Below, in pieces: positions 5,893 through 6,345 of a stretch of 6,345 nucleotides of DNA; the stretch's first letter is position 1; every line of letters starts with the position of its first letter. Position numbers and translations under genes: made by a program. Source of the DNA: Desulfobacula sp. (GTDB taxonomy: Bacteria > Desulfobacterota > Desulfobacteria > Desulfobacterales > Desulfobacteraceae); contig JAGLNZ010000492.1 in the NCBI GenBank assembly GCA_023139225.1, forward strand, positions 1 to 6,345. Reading direction: 5' to 3'. Below the pieces are notes generated by a model. It saw only the letters and a list, made by a program, of their open reading frames with translations, searched no databases and was not told the DNA's origin.

Positions 5893-6345
5893 TCAATTGT
5901 TGTCCTGAATCAACATCTGGCAAAGATGTTCGCTTAAAAACATTATCGATTCAATATCAAGATGCTGAATAATGGTTTCATCAAATAAGAGTTTTATATC
6001 GGCTTCAAATCCATCATCTTCATCCCAAAATAAAAGCGTTACCGGAATTTTTGGGAATACGGAAAAAAGATATGCAAGATCACAGGATTCGTATTTGGTT
6101 TTGACATCAGTCCCGCCTGCTTTTTTACAGGCAAGTTTGAGCTTGTCTGTATTTGAGGCAAATGCATTTTTAAGAGGCGTTTCCACATGATCCCTCATGG
6201 AAATTATTTTTGATACGGTATTTGGAAATTCCTTAAAGCTTTTCATATGTCCGGTTGGTTTGGATATGCCGCCATGTGCCATATGAATATAAACAAAGGT
6301 CTGCTCATTTTTTGTCAGTTCATTACCAGAGTCATCCAGAATCTG
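5893..6345 (-). CDS. DUF3786 family protein (5' end missing)
   Basis: The - strand frame is open from the right edge to a TGA at 5895-5893, giving 150 visible residues. An internal Met exists at 6282, but the coding pattern continues upstream of it (GNELTKNEQTFVYIH) and no Shine-Dalgarno precedes it, so the true start lies outside. Recognisable features are the TFVYIH helix, a GHMKSFKEFPN segment, and a C-terminal block FPKIPVTLLFWDEDDGF, then IKLLFDETI and a final helix (IESIMFLSEHL). This last block is the signature I associate with DUF3786, a family of unknown function found mainly in anaerobic bacteria and archaea. No signal peptide or metal-binding cysteine cluster is visible in this part. 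It converges on the FlgT-like gene with only 16 nt between stop codons and is probably unrelated in function to the operon. Confidence 0.75.
   Translation of the reverse strand, partial: QILDDSGNELTKNEQTFVYIHMAHGGISKPTGHMKSFKEFPNTVSKIISMRDHVETPLKNAFASNTDKLKLACKKAGGTDVKTKYESCDLAYLFSVFPKIPVTLLFWDEDDGFEADIKLLFDETIIQHLDIESIMFLSEHLCQMLIQDNN

Noticed and set aside
5877..5910. Terminator between the convergent genes (TCAGG at 5879-5883 with CCTGA at 5904-5908)
   Set aside because: Only 5 bp with a 20-nt loop, no T run on either strand, and half of it lies inside the DUF3786 gene.
6280..6282. Met at 6282 as the real start of the DUF3786 gene
   Set aside because: The frame stays open and family-like to the window edge and no ribosome binding site precedes this Met.

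Overview
The window looks like chromosomal DNA of a Gram-negative anaerobe, most plausibly a sulfate-reducer-type member of the Desulfobacterota. The grounds are moderate GC, export signals typical of a diderm, CsgG/FlgO-like and LPP20-like periplasmic families, a CHASE2 adenylate cyclase, and a DUF3786 gene, a family I associate mainly with anaerobes. This assignment is inference from gene content. No rRNA or marker gene is present to confirm it.

Layout: five genes run head to tail on the + strand (1-5876) and one gene converges on them from the right edge (5893-6345, - strand). In order: (1) the 3' part of a CsgG/FlgO-like protein with a C-terminal TPR-like helical unit, cut by the left edge; (2) a complete exported paralogue of it (771-1484); (3) an exported LPP20/FlgP-like protein (1512-2558); (4) a membrane class III adenylate cyclase with an extracytoplasmic CHASE2 sensor (2569-4698); (5) an exported FlgT-like protein with a CsgG/TolB-N-like core (4749-5876). 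Gaps between genes 2-5 are 27, 10 and 50 nt, as expected for one transcript. The 101-nt gap between genes 1 and 2 holds a weak terminator-like hairpin and a perfect 12-bp palindrome, so gene 2 may have its own control. The - strand gene is a DUF3786 protein cut by the right edge.

How they may work together (inference): four envelope proteins related to FlgO, FlgP and FlgT (H-ring and outer-membrane accessory proteins of the Vibrio flagellum) or to CsgG surround a cyclase whose sensor faces the same compartment. No flagellar structural gene and no curli gene is visible. The simplest reading is a periplasmic or outer-membrane assembly whose state is reported to the cytoplasm as cAMP. The cyclase keeps its catalytic residues and has the Lys/Thr substrate pair typical of class IIIb enzymes.

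No tRNA, rRNA, CRISPR array, insertion sequence or long repeat was seen. No non-coding stretch exceeds about 100 nt.
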